Assembly: GCA_937926175.1 (NCBI GenBank)
Contig: CALANV010000004.1
Span: 1 to 64,000, forward strand
From: an uncultured Rhodospirillales bacterium
GTDB lineage: Bacteria; Pseudomonadota; Alphaproteobacteria; CACIAM-22H2
Direction: 5' to 3'
Length of the DNA: 64,000 bases
Positions within the stretch are counted from its first letter, which is position 1; every line of letters begins with the position of its first letter. The translations under genes were made by a program, and so were the position numbers. The notes below the pieces were generated by a model. The model searched no databases. It was given only the letters and a program-made list of their open reading frames with translations, and was not told where the DNA came from. Below, piece after piece: positions 62,073 through 64,000 of this stretch.

Positions 62073-64000
62073 CGGCGCTCGCCTACGACGACGGTACCGT
62101 ATCGGGGGTTGGGGCGACTGAGGCCGCCTGCGCGCATTGCGGCACGCCGCTCGCGGCCGGGACCGCGGAGCGGTTCTGCTGTCCGGGTTGTGCGACGGCC
62201 TATCGGTTGATCCATGACCTCGGTCTGGATCAGTTCTATCGCCGCCGTGTGTTTGAAGCGGATGCGCGGCCATTGCGGCCGACGGATGCGGCCGAGGTCG
62301 ACTACAGCCCCTATGTGATGGTCGATTCGCAGGGGCAGGCGACGCTCCATCTCATGGTCGATGGGCTTACGTGTGCAGCGTGCGTCTGGTTGATCGAGGC
62401 CGCTTTGGCAAGGGAGTCCGGCATACGGGAGGCACGCGTCAACATGAGTACCCGCCGGCTCACCATCCGTTGGCAAGGGCCGGCGCAGGACGCCGCGCGC
62501 TATGTGGGGCTCGTCACGCAGCTCGGCTTCCGCCTAGCTCCCTTCGACCCGGCACGGCTGCAGTCGACGGCGAGTACGGTCGAGCGGGAGCTTCTGCGTG
62601 CCATGGCCGTTGCCGGCTTCGCCATGGGTAACGTGATGCTGCTGTCCGTGTCGGTCTGGTCCGGTCACGTGTCGGGCATGGGCACGGCGACGCGTGACTT
62701 CCTGCACTGGGTCTCGGCCCTGATCGCGCTGCCGGCAATCCTCTATGCGGGCCGGCCGTTCTTCCGCTCGGCAGTCTCGGCCCTCAGTGCAGGCCGCACG
62801 AACATGGACGTGCCGATCTCCATCGGTGTCCTGCTCGCCACCGGCATCAGCCTGCTCGAGACCGCGACATCCGGCGCACATGCTTACTTTGACTCTGCAG
62901 TCGCGCTGCTGTTCTTCCTCCTGGTTGGTCGCTATCTCGATACCCGCGCGCGCGGTCGCGCGCGATCGGCCGTGGAGCATCTTCTGTCCCTCAGGGCCAG
63001 CGCTGTGACGCTGGTGCGCCCCGACGGCACGACGGTGTCGACCCCGCCGGGCGCCGTCCGGAGCGGGGATATTGTGATGGTCGCCGCGGGAGAGCGCATT
63101 CCGGTCGACGGTCGGATCGTGCTCGGCCGCTCCGACCTTGATTCGAGCCTCGTCACGGGCGAGAGCGTACCGGCGCCGGCAGCACCGGGGATGGCCGTAT
63201 TCGCCGGTATGGTGAACTTGACGGCGCCGTTGCGAATCGAGGTCACGGCAACGGGCGAGCAGACGCTCCTGGCCGAGATCGTGCGGCTGATGGAGACGGC
63301 GGAGCAGGGCCGGGCACGCTATGTCGCGCTCGCCGACCGCGTCTCGCGCCTCTATGCGCCGGTCGTCCATACCCTGGGGGCCGCGACGTTTCTCGGCTGG
63401 TTCTTCATCGGCGGAATCGGTTGGCAGCCGGCCCTGCTCAACGCCGTCGCGGTACTGATCATCACCTGTCCTTGTGCGCTGGCGCTCGCCGTTCCTGTCG
63501 TTCAGGTGATCGCCACCGGACGCCTCTTGCGCCGCGGCATTCTCCTGAAGTCGGCGACCGCCCTGGAGCGGCTGGCCGAGGTCGACACGGTCGTTTTCGA
63601 CAAGACAGGGACTCTCACGCTCGGCCGGCCGGAGCTGGTGCCAAGTCCTGACCATCGGGATGAGGACTTGCGGCTCGCTGCCGGTCTCGCGCAGGCCAGC
63701 CGCCATCCCCTCGCGCGCGCGCTCGTCCGTGCCTGTCCAGAGGCACCGGCCCTCGTTGGCGTGTCCGAGCATCTGGGTCGTGGTTTGTCGATGCCGACGG
63801 CGGATGGCGAAGTTCGTCTCGGCAGCCGCGCATTCTGCAACGTTCCGGATGCCCTGGCATCGGCGCAGGACGAGGGGCCGGAGCTGTGGTTGGCGCGACC
63901 TGGCGCTGCGCCGGTTCGCTTCGTGTTCGCGGACCGGTTGCGGCCCGATGCCGCGGAAGCGGTTGCGCGCCTGCGCGCCGCCGGTCTCGCGGTTGAACTC
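62069..64000 (+). CDS. ccoI: CcoI/FixI copper P-type ATPase (3' end outside window)
   Basis: The visible 644 residues begin at ATG 62069, overlapping ccoH. An N-terminal cysteine region (CAHCG, then FCCPGC at 36-41) precedes a heavy-metal-associated domain with GLTCAAC (C102, C105). P1B-type motifs follow: VTGESVP, the membrane metal-binding TCPCALALAVP, and the phosphorylation loop FDKTGTLTLG. It supplies copper for the cbb3 oxidase. The frame is open to the window edge, so the C-terminal ATP-binding and last helices are not seen. Confidence 0.95.
   Translation, partial: MTALAYDDGTVSGVGATEAACAHCGTPLAAGTAERFCCPGCATAYRLIHDLGLDQFYRRRVFEADARPLRPTDAAEVDYSPYVMVDSQGQATLHLMVDGLTCAACVWLIEAALARESGIREARVNMSTRRLTIRWQGPAQDAARYVGLVTQLGFRLAPFDPARLQSTASTVERELLRAMAVAGFAMGNVMLLSVSVWSGHVSGMGTATRDFLHWVSALIALPAILYAGRPFFRSAVSALSAGRTNMDVPISIGVLLATGISLLETATSGAHAYFDSAVALLFFLLVGRYLDTRARGRARSAVEHLLSLRASAVTLVRPDGTTVSTPPGAVRSGDIVMVAAGERIPVDGRIVLGRSDLDSSLVTGESVPAPAAPGMAVFAGMVNLTAPLRIEVTATGEQTLLAEIVRLMETAEQGRARYVALADRVSRLYAPVVHTLGAATFLGWFFIGGIGWQPALLNAVAVLIITCPCALALAVPVVQVIATGRLLRRGILLKSATALERLAEVDTVVFDKTGTLTLGRPELVPSPDHRDEDLRLAAGLAQASRHPLARALVRACPEAPALVGVSEHLGRGLSMPTADGEVRLGSRAFCNVPDALASAQDEGPELWLARPGAAPVRFVFADRLRPDAAEAVARLRAAGLAVEL

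Noticed and set aside
62534..63772. Minus-strand frame opposite ccoI
   Set aside because: ccoI motifs (CPC, DKTGT, CxxC) lie on the plus strand without interruption through the window end.
1..64000. CRISPR arrays, insertion sequences, integrases, tRNA or rRNA genes
   Set aside because: None was found by eye on either strand.

Overview
The window looks like a chromosomal segment of a high-GC, free-living alphaproteobacterium. The evidence is the ccoNOQP-ccoGHI arrangement, oxygen-independent HemN, DUF6455 proteins, twin-arginine-exported solute-binding proteins and several PotABCD-type transporters. I see no rRNA, tRNA, insertion sequence, CRISPR array or phage genes. The last gene (ccoI) runs off the right edge.

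Region 1 (1-6 kb) is ordinary: an XRE-type regulator, an MscS-family channel, a small 17-kDa-antigen-type protein, an outer-membrane barrel protein and a glutathione-S-transferase-like protein.

Region 2 (6.1-14.05 kb) is a compact denitrification/NO island. It holds nnrS, a Crp/Fnr regulator without FNR-type cysteines, copper nitrite reductase nirK, then a DUF59 (SufT-like) protein, a DUF2249 protein, a second NnrS-like membrane protein, a DUF1858 protein, and a quinol-dependent NO reductase. Three near-identical inverted repeats (TTGCG-N4-CGCAA) sit at FNR class-II spacing before nnrS, nirK and the DUF59 gene, so the local regulator probably drives all three. NirK makes NO, the qNor removes it, and the small proteins look like iron-sulfur or NO-damage functions (inference).

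Region 3 (14.1-41.3 kb) is a large catabolic island for cyclic ureides/hydantoins and related amides. It carries a D-hydantoinase/dihydropyrimidinase, an N-carbamoyl-D-amino-acid amidase split by a frameshift, HyuA/HyuB (hydantoinase/oxoprolinase), three hydantoin-racemase paralogues (only one keeps both catalytic cysteines), a maleate-isomerase/arylmalonate-decarboxylase relative, an allantoinase-like PuuE deacetylase, a ureidoglycolate-lyase-like protein, an AtzB/TrzN-type amidohydrolase, two full PotABCD-type ABC importers, a TRAP importer, and an FCD-type GntR regulator with candidate operators. A 2-oxoglutarate/Fe(II) oxygenase relic with a stop codon where tryptophan is expected lies between two of these genes.

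Region 4 (41.5-48.5 kb) is a mixed set: a GNAT acetyltransferase, a patatin-type lipoprotein, an exported family-1 glycosidase, an MgtC/DUF4010 membrane protein and a single-domain response regulator.

Region 5 (48.8-64 kb) is a low-oxygen regulon. Six FNR/FixK-type boxes (TTGAY-N4-RTCAA or one mismatch from it) precede a ribosome hibernation factor, a universal stress protein, a 61-residue protein, a divergent hemN/DUF6455 pair, a TauE/SafE-type membrane protein, and the divergent DUF2189/ccoNOQPGHI pair. Together these would combine a high-affinity cbb3 oxidase and its maturation with anaerobic haem synthesis and translational shutdown. No FNR/FixK gene with sensing cysteines is in the window, so the regulator must lie elsewhere.
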